DNA from: Nocardioides sp. B-3
Lineage (GTDB): Bacteria > Actinomycetota > Actinomycetes > Propionibacteriales > Nocardioidaceae
Assembly (NCBI RefSeq): GCF_024703895.1
Contig: NZ_CP087968.1
Span: forward strand, 2,976,001 to 3,040,000
Direction: 5' to 3'
Length of the DNA stretch: 64,000 bases
The notes below the pieces were generated by a model, which ran no database searches, was not told the origin of the DNA, and saw only the letters and a program-made list of their open reading frames with translations. The translations under genes were made by a program, and so were the position numbers. Positions 12,408 through 22,268 of the stretch are shown here, piece by piece; position 1 is the first letter of the stretch; every line of letters starts with the position of its first letter.

Positions 12408-13058
12408 TCAGTCCTCCGACAGGTGCGGATCGGCCGGGAGGTACTGCGTGAGCTTCCCCAGGTGCTCGCGGTCGTGGTGGCGCACCGGCTCGGGCACCAT
12501 CCGTCCCTCTGCGCTGTCCCAGAACTGGTCGATGCGCCGCGCCACCATCCGCGCGACCCGACCCGGCACGCCCCGGTGGGGGATGAACGGGTGCGGCCGG
12601 GTCGGCGCCTTCAAGGTGGCATGGTGAAGTCGGGTCGCCGGGTCTTCGGGCGACGGCTCGGCCAGCAGCATCTGCACGAGGCGGCGCTCCATCTCGGTGA
12701 CCACGTCGAACTCGCGGCGTACGTCCTGCCAGATCGACCGCCAGCCGCGCTCGGCGGCATATGCCGAGCCGTAGAGCTTGGCCTTGACCTGCGCCAGCGT
12801 CTCCTCGTAGCGCCGGCTGGCGTGCACGAAGTCGACCGCCGGGTCGTGCCCGTCGGGGAGCCGGTGGACCAGTGGTGCGATGGCATCCACCATGCCGGCG
12901 TTGTGCCGACTCGCCACCGCGAGGAAGGTGTCGATGGCGCCGTAGTGGTCACGCGGATGTCGCACGTCGGGCCGCGCCGTGGACGCCCGGGCGAGCCGGT
13001 GCTCAAGGTCTCGATGGATGCTGTCCGGGTCGTGCCCGAGAGTGATCACGGCGCTCAT
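12408..13058 (-). CDS. Hemerythrin-like helical protein, uncertain
   Basis: 216 aa, ATG at 13058. Predicted mostly helical; DHYGAIDTFLAVASRH, FVHASRRYEETLAQ and VVTEMERRLVQMLL look like the helices of an HHE/hemerythrin bundle, though the full set of iron-ligand histidines is not clear to me. The C-terminus, with MVARRIDQFWDSAEGRMVPE, is recalled from actinobacterial uncharacterised proteins. It follows paaZ on the same strand. In this sequence the paaZ stop has been lost by an indel, so the two reading frames run together; I regard that as an artefact. Confidence 0.55.
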   Translation of the reverse strand: MSAVITLGHDPDSIHRDLEHRLARASTARPDVRHPRDHYGAIDTFLAVASRHNAGMVDAIAPLVHRLPDGHDPAVDFVHASRRYEETLAQVKAKLYGSAYAAERGWRSIWQDVRREFDVVTEMERRLVQMLLAEPSPEDPATRLHHATLKAPTRPHPFIPHRGVPGRVARMVARRIDQFWDSAEGRMVPEPVRHHDREHLGKLTQYLPADPHLSED

Positions 13059-13116
13059 CTCCTTCGGCGGACCGTGTCCATCCAGTCTCCTCCGATCTCG
13101 CGGAGAAACAAGGCCG

Positions 13117-15163
13117 TCAGGCAGGCCAGTCTTCGCCACCAGTGTCAGCACGTCGTACGTCGCCACCGGCTCGCCGGAGGCATTGACGACCGTCGCGTCC
13201 CAGCGAACCTCGCCGTAGTCGGCGTTGGAGCGCGGGGTGATCTGCTTGACCGTCAAGGTGACTCGGATCGAGTCGTCGGCCTTGACCGGCGTGAGGAACC
13301 GCAGCCGGTCGACGCCGAAGTTGGCGAGCACCGGACCCGGGTCGGGGTCGACGAAGAGGCCGGCGGCGAGCGAGACGACGAGGTAGCCGTGCGCCACGAT
13401 CCCGCCGAAGAGCGGGTTCTTCCGGGCGGCCGCTTCGTCGGTGTGCGCGTAGAACGTGTCGCCGGTGAACTCCGCGAAGTGCTCGATGTCCGCCAGCGTC
13501 ACCGTGCGCGACGCGGGAGCTGATCGTGTCGCCGATCGCGAGGTCGGCGAGCGACTTGCGGAAGGGGTGGACGTCGGTCTCCGTACGAGTGGCGCCGGTG
13601 ATCCACTGGCCGCTGATCGCCGACAACATGTCGGGGGAGCCCCCGGATCGCGGAGCGCTGCATGTGGTGCAGCACGGCGCGGATGCCGCCGAGCTCCTCG
13701 CCACCGCCGGCGCGACCGGGGCCGCCGTGGACCAGCACCGGCAGCGGCGAACCGTGACCGGTCGACTCGGCAGCGCTCGCCCGGTCGAGCACGAGCAGGC
13801 GTCCGTGCCATGGCGCGAGGCCGAGGGTGAGCGTGCGCGCCACCGACGGGTCGTGGGTGACGATCGACCCCACCAGCGAACCCCGGCCGCGGGCAGCCGG
13901 GCGGATCGCGTCGTCGAGGTCGTCGTAGGTGATGACGGTCGAGACCGGGCCGAAGGGCTCGACGTCGTGCGGCTCGCTGGCACCGGGGTGGGCGCGCAGC
14001 AGGACCGGCGACATGAAGGCGCCGGTCTCCGCGTCGGCGTCGACCACCTCGACGACGTCGGGGTTGCCGAAGACGATCTCGGCCGACGCGCGCAGCGCCC
14101 GGGACCGCCTTGCGCACCTCGTCGCGCTGGGCCAGCGAGGCAAGGGCCCCCATCCGTACGCCCTCACTGGTGGGGTTGCCGACGGTGATCTTCGCGAGCC
14201 GGGCGGAGATCGCCGCGACCACGTCGTCGGCGATGCCGGACGGCACGATCACGCGCCGGATCGCCGTGCACTTCTGGCCGGCCTTGACCGTCATCTCGGT
14301 GACGACGCCCTTCACGAACAGCTCGAACTCCGGGTCGTCGACGCCGACGTCGGTGCCGAGGATCGAGCAGTTCAGCGAGTCGGCCTCGACGCCCAGCTGC
14401 ACGCCGCCGTGCAGCACGGACGGGTGCTGCCGCAGGTGGGCGCCGGTCGCCGCGGAGCCGGTGAAGGCCACCGAGTCCCGGGCGCCGAGCTCGTCGAGCA
14501 GCCCCGCGGGCGACCCGCACAGCAGCTGCAGGGTCCCCTCCGGCAGGAGGCCCGAGTCGATGATCCGGCGCACGACCGCCTCGGTCACGTAGGCCGTCTG
14601 GCTGGCGGGCTTGACGATCGTCGGCAGGCCGGCGAGGAAGGCGGGTGCGAGCTTCTCGAGCATGCCCCAGACCGGGAAGTTGAACGCATTGATCTGTACG
14701 GCGACGCCGGGGCGCGACGTGTAGAGGTGCTGCCCCGGGAACGTGCCCTCCCGGCCGAGCCGTTCGGGCTGGCCGTCGAGCACGACGGTGTCGTTCGGCA
14801 GCTCGCGGGTGCCCTTCGACGCGATCGAGAAGACCGTCCCGATGCCGCCGTCGATGTCCACCATCGAGTCACGCTGGGTCGCGCCGGTGCGCGCGGACAG
14901 GGCGTAGAGCTCGTCCTTGTGCTCGCCGAGCATCTTCGCCATCGCCTTGAGCGCGGCGGCGCGCTCGTGGAAGGTCAGGGCTCGCAGCGCCGGCCCGCCC
15001 ACCTCCCGCGCGTGGGCCGTCATCGCGGCGAGGTCGAGGCCGGTCGAGGAGATCCGGGCGACATCCTCACCGGTGCTCGCGTCGAGGAGGGGCTCGCCCT
15101 CGTCGCTGGCGCGGAACCAGTGCCGCAGGAGTAGCTGGCGAGCATTGCGGTGTCTGAGGTCAC
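13117..15163 (-). CDS. paaZ: Oxepin-CoA hydrolase / 3-oxo-5,6-dehydrosuberyl-CoA semialdehyde dehydrogenase PaaZ, several indels
   Basis: Bifunctional ring-cleaving enzyme of the phenylacetyl-CoA pathway. The N-terminal aldehyde dehydrogenase domain has [31 protein letters not shown] and the nucleophile in [11 protein letters not shown]; the C-terminal MaoC-like hydratase domain has [18 protein letters not shown] and [23 protein letters not shown] start at 15163 gives [14 protein letters not shown] followed by a missing base (CCAGT 15117-15121) before [15 protein letters not shown]. Other slips lie near 14100, 13638, 13505, and at CCAGT 13126-13130, after which TWPA and TGA at 13117 end the protein. 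About 680 aa, as expected. Confidence 0.92.
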
Positions 15164-15175
15164 CGTGCCAGACTA

Positions 15176-15197
15176 TTACCGACCGATCGGTCTGTAA
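15176..15197. promoter_or_regulatory. TetR-type operator between paaZ and paaA
   Basis: TTACCGACCGATCGGTCTGTAA is a 22-bp palindrome with one mismatched pair, centred in the 51-nt divergent promoter region of paaZ and paaA. The only local candidate binder is the TetR regulator at 18964-19594. Confidence 0.75.
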
Positions 15198-15214
15198 ATA
15201 AGGAAGGTGGCCCG

Positions 15215-16205
15215 GTGACCTCCACTCTGGAAGCCGACTTCGAGCGCACGATCGAGCACCACGACCGCATCGAGCCACGCGACTGGATGCCCGACAAGTA
15301 CCGCGCGACGCTCGTGCGCCAGGTCGCGCAGCACGCCCACTCCGAGATCATCGGCATGCAGCCCGAGGGCAACTGGCTGACCCGCGCGCCGAGCCTCCGC
15401 CGCAAGGCGATCCTGCTCGCCAAGGTGCAGGACGAGGCCGGCCACGGCCTCTACCTCTACTCCGCCGCCGAGACGCTGGGCGTCACCCGCGGCGAGCTCA
15501 CCGAGAAGCTGATCTCCGGCAAGCAGAAGTACTCCTCCATCTTCAACTACCCGACCCTGTCGTACGCCGACGTCGGCACCATCGGATGGCTCGTGGACGG
15601 TGCAGCGATCTGCAACCGGGTGCCGCTCTGTCGCACGTCCTACGGCCCCTACGGGCGCGCGATGATCCGCATCTGCAAGGAGGAGTCCTTCCACCAACGG
15701 CAGGGATTCGAGCTGCTGATGACGATGATGTCCGGCACCGACGAGCAGCGCGATGGTGGTGCAGGAGTCGGTCGACCGCTTCTGGTGGCCGGCGCTGATG
15801 ATGTTCGGCCCGCCCGACACCGAGTCGCCCAACACCGCGCAGTCGATGGCGTGGGGGATCAAGCGCGACACCAACGACGACCTGCGGCAGAAGTTCGTCG
15901 ACATGTCCGTCCCGCAGGCCAAGGCCCTCGGCGTCACGCTGCCCGACCCCGACCTGACGTGGAACGAGGAGCGCGGCCACCACGACTTCGGCCAGCCCGA
16001 CTGGGACGAGTTCGCCGCCGTCGTGCGCGGCTCCGGTCCCTGCAACGCCCAGCGCATCGCCCACCGCAAGCGCGCCCACGACGAGGGTGCGTGGGTCCGC
16101 GAAGCAGCCACCGCCTTCGCTGCATCGACGCTGGTTGAGCAGGCGCCGGCTCCGCTGGTTGAGCAGGCGCGCCAGCGCCGTGTCGAAACCGAGGAGACCC
16201 AGTGA
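15215..16205 (+). CDS. paaA: Phenylacetyl-CoA epoxidase subunit A, frameshifted
   Basis: Catalytic diiron subunit of the PaaABC(D)E complex that forms ring-1,2-epoxyphenylacetyl-CoA. Family blocks: [29 protein letters not shown], diiron ligands in [41 protein letters not shown], and [18 protein letters not shown] start at 15215 with AAGGAAGG upstream. The frame slips at about 15750 (after DEQR). The C-terminus carries a REP-derived tail ([22 protein letters not shown]). Its stop overlaps the paaB start. Confidence 0.93.
16133..16190. repeat. REP-like elements in the 3' end of paaA
   Basis: A partial copy, GGTTGAGCAGGCGCCGG, starts at 16133, followed by a complete one at 16157-16190 that begins GGTTGAGCAGGCGCGCC and ends GCCGTGTCGAAACC. 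Same termini as the elements in cobN. They encode the last 25 or so residues of PaaA and run almost to its stop codon. Confidence 0.7.
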
Positions 16206-16492
16206 CAGTCCAGCCCGAGTGGCCCCTCTACGAGATCTTCGTTCGCGGCAAGCGCGGCCTCAACCACGTCCACGTCGGCTCGCTGCACGCGGCGGACGAC
16301 GAGATGGCGGTCCGGCACGCCCGCGACGTCTACACCCGCCGCAACGAGGGCGTCAGCATCTGGGCGGTCCGCGCCGACCTGATCGTGGCGTCCAGTCCCG
16401 ACGAGAAGGACCCGCTGTTCGCGCCCGCGGGCGACAAGGTCTACCGGCACCCGACCTTCTACGCCATCCCCGACGACGTACCCCACATGTGA
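16202..16492 (+). CDS. paaB: Phenylacetyl-CoA epoxidase subunit B
   Basis: Small structural subunit of the epoxidase, 96 aa, intact. [41 protein letters not shown] is the unmistakable family core. GTG start overlaps the stop of paaA, and its TGA overlaps the paaC ATG. Confidence 0.96.
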   Translation: MTVQPEWPLYEIFVRGKRGLNHVHVGSLHAADDEMAVRHARDVYTRRNEGVSIWAVRADLIVASSPDEKDPLFAPAGDKVYRHPTFYAIPDDVPHM

Positions 16493-17418
16493 TGGAAAGC
16501 CGCGACCTCGACCTCGACCACGACTCCGTCTACGACGGACTGCTCGGCGGCGACCCCTCGCAGTGGGCCTTCGGCACCGACTTCGAGGACCCGCTCGCGG
16601 GCGTCGACACCACGATCCCCGCAGGCGTCGACGGCGCCGCCCCGGCGGCCTACTGCCTGATGCTCGGCGACGACGCGCTGATCTATGCCCACCGTCTCTC
16701 GGAGTGGACCAGCAACGCGCCCGACCTCGAGGACGACATCGCGCTGGCCAACATCGCGCTCGACCTGCTCGGCCGGGCGCGGCTGCTGCTCGCCCGCGCC
16801 GCGGCGGCCGACCCGTCCGTCGTCCCCGTGCTGCCGGAGGGCTCTCCCGTCCCAGCCGAGGACGCGCTGGCGTTCTTCCGCGACGAGCCGGCCTTCCGCA
16901 ACGTCCGCTACGTCGAGGCCGTCAACGGCGACTTCGCGGTCACGATCGCGCGCCTCCTGCTCTTCGCGAGCCACCGGCTCGCGCTGCTGCAGCGCCTCAC
17001 CTCCAGCGTCGACCCGGTGCTCGCCGCCATCGCCGCGAAGGGCGTCAAGGAGGTCACCTACCACCGCGACTACGCCGGTCGCTGGTTCCTCACCCTCGCC
17101 CGCGGCACCGACGAGTCCCGACGCCGCCTCGTCGCCGGGTTGCAGACCGTCTGGCCCATGTACGCCGAGCTGTCCCGCTGCTCCGACATCGAGGCCGTGG
17201 CCGCCGAGCAGTCGTTCGGGGTCGACCCGAGCACGCTGAGCGACGAGGTCGACGCCGTGATCGAGCACGTCCTCGCCACCAGCGGGGTCGAGCGCCCGGA
17301 CGTGCCGCCCTCGGGCACCCGCCCGCTGGGTCGCGAGGGCCAGCACACCGAGGCGATGGGACACCTGCTGGCCGAGCTGCAGGTCGTCGCTCGTGCCCAC
17401 CCGATGGGGAAGTGGTGA
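16492..17418 (+). CDS. paaC: Phenylacetyl-CoA epoxidase subunit C
   Basis: Inactive ferritin-like partner of PaaA that stabilises the catalytic heterodimer, 308 aa, intact. Visible blocks: HRLSEWTSNAPDLEDDIALANIALDLLGRARLLL, RNVRYVEAVNGDFAVTIARLLLF, KEVTYHRDYAGRWFLTLARGTDESRRRL. I place the start at ATG 16492, overlapping paaB by one base; the open frame extends upstream through paaB and is not used. Confidence 0.95.
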   Translation: MESRDLDLDHDSVYDGLLGGDPSQWAFGTDFEDPLAGVDTTIPAGVDGAAPAAYCLMLGDDALIYAHRLSEWTSNAPDLEDDIALANIALDLLGRARLLLARAAAADPSVVPVLPEGSPVPAEDALAFFRDEPAFRNVRYVEAVNGDFAVTIARLLLFASHRLALLQRLTSSVDPVLAAIAAKGVKEVTYHRDYAGRWFLTLARGTDESRRRLVAGLQTVWPMYAELSRCSDIEAVAAEQSFGVDPSTLSDEVDAVIEHVLATSGVERPDVPPSGTRPLGREGQHTEAMGHLLAELQVVARAHPMGKW

Positions 17419-17420
17419 CG

Positions 17421-17901
17421 ATGAGTGCCCTCGCGGTGGCGGCCACCGTCACGGACCCCGAGATGCCGATGCTGACGCTCGTCGACCTCGGCGTGCTGCG
17501 CGACGTTGCCGAGGAGGGTGAGCACGTCACCGTGACCATCACCCCGACCTACTCCGGCTGCCCGGCGATGGCGACGATGCGCGACGACCTCGTGCACGCG
17601 CTGCAGGACGCCGGCTATGCCGACGTCGACGTGAAGGTCAGCCTGAGCCCGGCCCGGTCGAGCGACTGGATCACGGGCGACGGTCGCCGAAAGCTGAAGG
17701 CGCACGGGCTCTCCGCCCCCCGGTCCTGCCCGGACCGGGCCAATCCCGTTGACCCTCGTTCCGACCCGGCGGGCGATCGACTGTCCCCGCTGCGGCAGCG
17801 CCGACGTGCGGCTGACCTCCGAGTTCGGGCCGACGGCGTGCAAGGCGCTCTACCAGTGCAGCAGCTGCCTCGAGCCGTTCGAGCACGTGAAGGAGATCTG
17901 A
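17421..17901 (+). CDS. paaD: Phenylacetate degradation iron-sulfur assembly protein PaaD, frameshifted
   Basis: MIP18/SufT-like protein needed for maturation of the epoxidase. DPEMPMLTLVDLGVLRDV and TYSGCPAMATMRDDL form the family domain; the C-terminal zinc ribbon CPRCGSADVRLTSEFGPT...CKALYQCSSC is present but in a shifted frame. Slips lie in the C run at 17715-17721 and around 17745-17765. Stop TGA at 17899. Two bases separate it from paaE. Confidence 0.9.
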
Positions 17902-17903
17902 GG

Positions 17904-18962
17904 ATGGCGCGCGGCACCTTCCACCCGCTCACCGTCGCCAAGGTCGAGGCCCTGACCGACGACTCGGCGGCCATCACCTTCGACGTCCCCGACGTGCTGG
18001 ACGCAGAGTTCGACTTCGACGCCGGCCAGTCCCTCACGCTGCGGCGGATGATCGACGGCACCGAGCACCGACGCTCCTACTCCATCTGCGCTCCGGCCGG
18101 AGCGGCCCCGCGCATCGGCGTACGCGAGATCCCGGACGGCTTGTTCTCCCGCTGGCTCATCCACGAGGTGAAGCCGGGCGACGTGATCGACGTACAGACA
18201 CCGAGCGGCTCGTTCGCCGCGAGCGAGGACCTGCCCGGGCGCCACCTGTGCATCGCGGCCGGATCGGGGATCACGCCGATGCTCTCGATCGCCTCGACGG
18301 TCCTGCGCAACCCCGACTCGACGCTCACCCTGCTGTACGGCAACCGGCACACCAACACCGTCATGTTCGCCGAAGAGCTGGCGGACCTGAAGAACCGTTA
18401 CCGGCACCGGCTCGAGCTGGTGCACGTGCTGTCGCGCGAGCCGCGCGACGTGGAGCTCTTCTCCGGACGCCTCGACGCCGACCGGTTGCGCCGGCTGCTG
18501 ACGACGCTGGTGCCCGTCGGGGGAGTCGACCACGTGTGGCTGTGCGGTCCGTTCGGGCTGATCGCGGACGCGCGGGAGGTGCTCGCCGAGCTCGGCGTGC
18601 CTGCTGACCGGGTGCACTTCGAGCTGTTCTACGTCGACGAGCCGCCGCCCGAGCTGGAGCGGCTCGAGCCGGTCGCGGAGGGCGACGTCAGCGACGTGAC
18701 GATCTCGCTCGACGGTCGCACGACCACCGCTCCGATGCCCCGCGCGACGACGATCCTCGACGGCGCCGCGGCCACCCGCAACGACCTGCCGTTCGCCTGC
18801 AAGGGCGGCGTCTGCGGCACGTGTCGTGCCCACCTCGTCAGCGGCGAGGTCGACATGCGCCGCAACTACGCCCTCGACGACGACGAGGTCGCGCGCGGCT
18901 ACGTGCTGACCTGCCAGACGTTCCCCGTCTCCGACGAGGTGGCCGTCGACTTCGACGCCTGA
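17904..18962 (+). CDS. paaE: Phenylacetyl-CoA epoxidase reductase PaaE
   Basis: NADPH:acceptor reductase of the epoxidase, 352 aa, intact. FAD domain with HRRSYSICAP near residue 55, NAD-binding GSGITPMLSIASTVL near residue 117, WLCGPFGLI near residue 210, and a C-terminal plant-type [2Fe-2S] ferredoxin domain with CKGGVCGTC plus a later Cys in VLTCQTFP. Last gene of the paa operon, ending one base before the convergent TetR gene. Confidence 0.95.
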   Translation: MARGTFHPLTVAKVEALTDDSAAITFDVPDVLDAEFDFDAGQSLTLRRMIDGTEHRRSYSICAPAGAAPRIGVREIPDGLFSRWLIHEVKPGDVIDVQTPSGSFAASEDLPGRHLCIAAGSGITPMLSIASTVLRNPDSTLTLLYGNRHTNTVMFAEELADLKNRYRHRLELVHVLSREPRDVELFSGRLDADRLRRLLTTLVPVGGVDHVWLCGPFGLIADAREVLAELGVPADRVHFELFYVDEPPPELERLEPVAEGDVSDVTISLDGRTTTAPMPRATTILDGAAATRNDLPFACKGGVCGTCRAHLVSGEVDMRRNYALDDDEVARGYVLTCQTFPVSDEVAVDFDA

Positions 18963-18963
18963 G

Positions 18964-19594
18964 CTACTTCCTCGACAACCCGTCGAAGGCGATCCCGGTG
19001 ATCGCATCGGCCAGCACGGCGGCCTCCACCGGGCCCTCCGGGTTGACCCACTCCACGAGCCCGTTGACCATCCCGAAGAGCAGCCGGCTGATCAGCTCGG
19101 GGTCGATGTCGGTGCGCAGGCTTCCCTCGCGTACGGCGTCGCGGACCAGCCCAGCGAGCGCGTCGTCGATCGCACGTCGCCGGCCGAGGGCGGCCTGCTC
19201 GACCTCGCTGTTGCCGCGGGCCCGGAGCAGGAGCGTGACCGCGGGCAGGTGGGCGACGAGGATCTCGACCGAGGAACGGATCGCGGCCCGCAGCCGCACC
19301 TCCGCCGACTCGGAGCTGGTCGCCGCGATGGCGGTGACCGTGCTGCTCAGGGCATCCAGCGCCTCGTCGAGGCCCGACGCCAGCAGGTGCTCCTTGCTCG
19401 GCACGTGGTGATAGATCGTGGACTTGCTCAGGCCGAGCTCGCGGGCGAGGTCGCCCATGCTGGTCGCGTCGTAGCCCCGGCGGTTGAACAGGTCGATCGC
19501 GCGACGCAGCACGGTCTCCCCGGTCGTAGCCCGGTCGCCCGCGCCGTACCGCGTTGACGCCGTTTCCGTCGTCGGGCACGGAGTCGGTGGTCAT
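18964..19594 (-). CDS. TetR-family regulator, probable PaaR, frameshifted
   Basis: About 210 aa. ATG at 19594 gives MTTDSVPDDGNGVNAVRRGR; after PGYDR an extra base in the CCCC at 19513-19516 shifts the frame to ETVLRRAIDLFNRRGYDATSMGDLARELGLSKSTIYHHVPSKEHLL, a canonical TetR helix-turn-helix. The C-terminal ligand-binding part (LLFGMVNGLVEWVNPEGP) is typical of regulators of acyl-CoA-type catabolism. Convergent with paaE and the likely ligand-responsive repressor at the 15176-15197 palindrome; phenylacetyl-CoA as ligand is inference. Confidence 0.85.
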
Positions 19595-19965
19595 GGGCCA
19601 ACCTTCGCACGGGGCGGGCGGTTTGGTGGTCGGCGTCCCGGTCGGCGCAGTTGTCGGCGTAGTTGAGGGCGACCTTGTAGGGATTTCCCTGCTGGACGAC
19701 AAACTCGCACTCAACTACCCCGGGGCTGCCCGTGCCCGCCCTCGCCGACCTACGTGCCCGACTCCGCGGGGGTGCACGGATTCGGGACCGGGGGCAGGTA
19801 GTATGGGGCTCGCCTTCGTCGCTCGATCAACCCGATCAGGTGACGGAGCCCCGGCATTCGGATGCCGCCCGTGACTCCTCTGTCACGCGGCACGGTCGGG
19901 TTCTGCGTTGCTGAGTCGCCTGTCCGGCGCGGTGGCGCGGCTGGCAAACTCCCCGGAGGAAATGA
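19595..19965. other. Intergenic, no gene seen
   Basis: 371 nt between the divergent TetR and helicase genes. A 9-bp inverted repeat GTAGTTGAG (19659-19667) / CTCAACTAC (19710-19718) is visible. The helicase Shine-Dalgarno GGAGG lies at about 19954. No credible coding frame. Confidence 0.5.
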
Positions 19966-22079
19966 GTGGCTCAGCGAAGCCGACGCACATCCACCGCACG
20001 TCGTGGCGGCACCAAGGTCGTCCGCAAGGACAACGAGGGCATCATCCCGGTGCTCGCACGCTCCGTGCGCGAGGTGGAGCAGGCAGCCGAGCGCGGCAAG
20101 GTCGCCCCGCACGGGCGCGGACCTTCCGGGTCGTGGCGCTGCTGGTGCGCGACGAGCGCCACCGCCTCAACGCCGACACCGAGCTGGGCGAGGGCCGCAA
20201 GGCCGAGCAGCTCAAGCGCCTCGACGGCATCGCCACCATCCTCGCCAAGACCGCCGCGCGCGACACGTCGCTGCTGCAGCTGCTGGCCGAGGACGCCGAG
20301 ATCTCTGAGGGGGCCCGCGCCCTCAAGCGGCAGATGCTCAAGTCGGGCGGCATGGACGTGCCCGAGGAGGTCGAGCCGCCCAAGCCCGAGACGGCCGCGA
20401 CGTCGTCCGCCCGCCGGGTCGTCCCGCAGTCCGTCATCTCGCGTCAGCTCGCCAACCCCTTCCTCGTCCCCGACTTCTCCGCCGCCGAGGCCAACCGCGT
20501 CGAGGCGCGACGCCTCGCCAACTGGGAGCTGCTCGAACCCCTCTTCAAGTCCTTCGAGTACGTCGGTGGCGGGGCCGCCGCCTGCATGAAGCTGCCCGCC
20601 CCGGTGCCCGTGCCGGGCGTCGCGCTGATGGTCCACCGGGCCCAGCTCGTAGCCGCCGCGGCCGCCGGCCACCGCACCTTCCTGCTCGCCGACGAGCCCG
20701 GCACCGGGCAAGACCGCCCGGGCGCTGCTCGCTGCGCAGGCCGCGCACGCGTGGCCGCTGCTCGTCGTCGTACCCAACGTCGTCAAGGCCAACTGGGCCC
20801 ACGAGGTCAGCCTCTGGACGCCCAACCGCTCCGTCACCGTGATCCACGGCGACGGCGAGGAGATCGACGGCTTCGCCGACATCGTCGTCGTCAACTACGA
20901 GGTGCTCGACCGCCACGTCGGCTGGCTCGGCAACCACGGCTTCCGCGGCATGGTCGTCGACGAGGCGCACTTCATCAAGAACAAGTCGTCGCAGCGCTCG
21001 CAGCACGTGCTCGAGCTGTCGCAGCGCATCCGCACCCGCATCGCACGGCCGCTGCTGATGGCGCTGACCGGCACCCCGCTGATCAACGACATCGAGGACT
21101 TCCGCGCGATCTGGCAGTTCCTCGGCTGGATCGACGACCACAAGCCGCTGGCCGAGCTGATGAACAAGCTCGAGGACACCGGGCTGATGCCGGGGAGCCG
21201 GGGTTCTACCCCAACGCGCGACGTTCCGTGATCGAGATGGGCATCGTCCGTCGCAAGAAGATCGACGTCGCCGCCGACATCCCCGCCCGCCGCGTGGCCG
21301 ACCTCCCGGTCGAGCTCGAGGGCGCCGAGGGTCGCTCCATCCGCGACGCCGAGCGCGAGCTGTCGCGCCGACTCGTGAAGCGCTATGACGGGGCCCTCGA
21401 GGCGCGCACCACCAACGTCGTGTTCGACGGCATCGACACCGACCTCGTCCGACGCGTCGCCAAGTGGGAGCGCGAGGACATGGAGTCGGCCAAGGACGGC
21501 GAGAACGTCTTCTCGATGATGCGCCGCATCGGTCAGGCCAAGGCCGGTCTTGCTGCCGACTACACCGCCCAGCTGGCGCGCAACGTCGGCAAGGTCGTCT
21601 TCTTCGCCAAGCACATCGACGTGATGGACGAGGCCCGGGCCAGCTTCACCAAGCGCGGCATCAACTTCGTCTCCATCCGCGGTGACCAGACCGCCAAGGC
21701 CCGCGCCGCGGCGATCGAGTCCTTCACCAACGACCCCGAGACCTCGATCATCGTCTGCTCGCTCACCGCCGCCGGTGTCGGCCTGAACCTCCGGGTCGCC
21801 TCCAACATGGTGCTCGCCGAGCTCTCGTGGACCGACGCCGAGCAGACCCGGGCGATCGACCGGATCCACCGCATCGGTCAGTCGGAGCCGGTCACCGCCC
21901 GGCGGATCATCGCGGCCCAGACGATCGACTCCAAGATCGCCGAGCTGATCGACTCCAAGGCCGGACTCGCCGCCCGGGCGCTCGACGGCGCCGACGAGAT
22001 CGCCTCGTCCGTCGACGTACAGCTCGAAGCGCTCGTGGGCCTGCTCACCGACGCCCTCGAGGCCCGCGGGGGCCGCTGA
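19966..22079 (+). CDS. SNF2/DEAD-box family helicase, frameshifted
   Basis: About 700 aa superfamily 2 ATPase. GTG at 19966 after GGAGG gives VAQRSRRTSTARRGGTKVVRK. Motif I DEPGTGKT is recovered by removing one base near 20707; then LVVVPNVVKANW (Ia), VVDEAHFIKNKSS (DEAH, motif II), LMALTGTPLIND (III), and in the C-terminal RecA lobe SIRGDQTAKARAAAIESF, SLTAAGVGLNLRVASNMV and the arginine-finger region EQTRAIDRIHRIGQSEPV. Further slips near 20115 and 21195. A basic N-terminal tail and a helical insertion precede the motor. Cellular role unknown; possibly nucleoid-protein or RNA polymerase remodelling. Confidence 0.85.
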
Positions 22080-22100
22080 CCGGCGCAGTCTCCGCGACTC

Positions 22101-22246
22101 GCCCGGCAGCGGTGAGTGAGCCACATTTCGTACGGCGATCTTGTGGCTGTGCCACCGCCCGCCGGCGTGCCCCCACGCGACGCGCCCGGCAGGGGTGAGC
22201 CACCCACATTCCGCGCGGCGAAAATGTGGCTCACTCACCGCCGGGC
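22101..22246. repeat. Cluster of four inverted repeat units between convergent genes
   Basis: Units GCCCGGC-AGCGGTGAGTGAGCC (22101) and GCCCGGC-AGGGGTGAGCCACCC (22184) alternate with reverse copies: a degenerate one near 22145-22163 (TGGCTGTGCCACC) and a strong one at 22221-22246 (AAAATGTGGCTCACTCACC then GCCGGGC). The first and last units are inverse copies over about 24 bases. They fill the space between convergent genes and could form nested hairpins acting as a bidirectional terminator. Confidence 0.75.
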
Positions 22247-22268
22247 AAGCTCACAAAAAGGCGAGAAA

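Noticed and set aside
15176..15197. Rho-independent terminator between paaZ and paaA
   Set aside because: The palindrome lies between divergent starts, not ends, and has operator-like symmetry without a U tract.
12408..15278. A 956-residue fusion of PaaZ with the hemerythrin-like protein
   Set aside because: The PaaZ aldehyde dehydrogenase and MaoC parts lie in different frames for part of the way, and a single base loss at CCAGT 13126-13130 explains the missing stop after TWPA. The downstream gene has its own ATG at 13058.
20000..22079. Anti-phage defence helicase system
   Set aside because: The SNF2-type motor has no nuclease, methylase, or other defence gene beside it, and the neighbours are metabolic.
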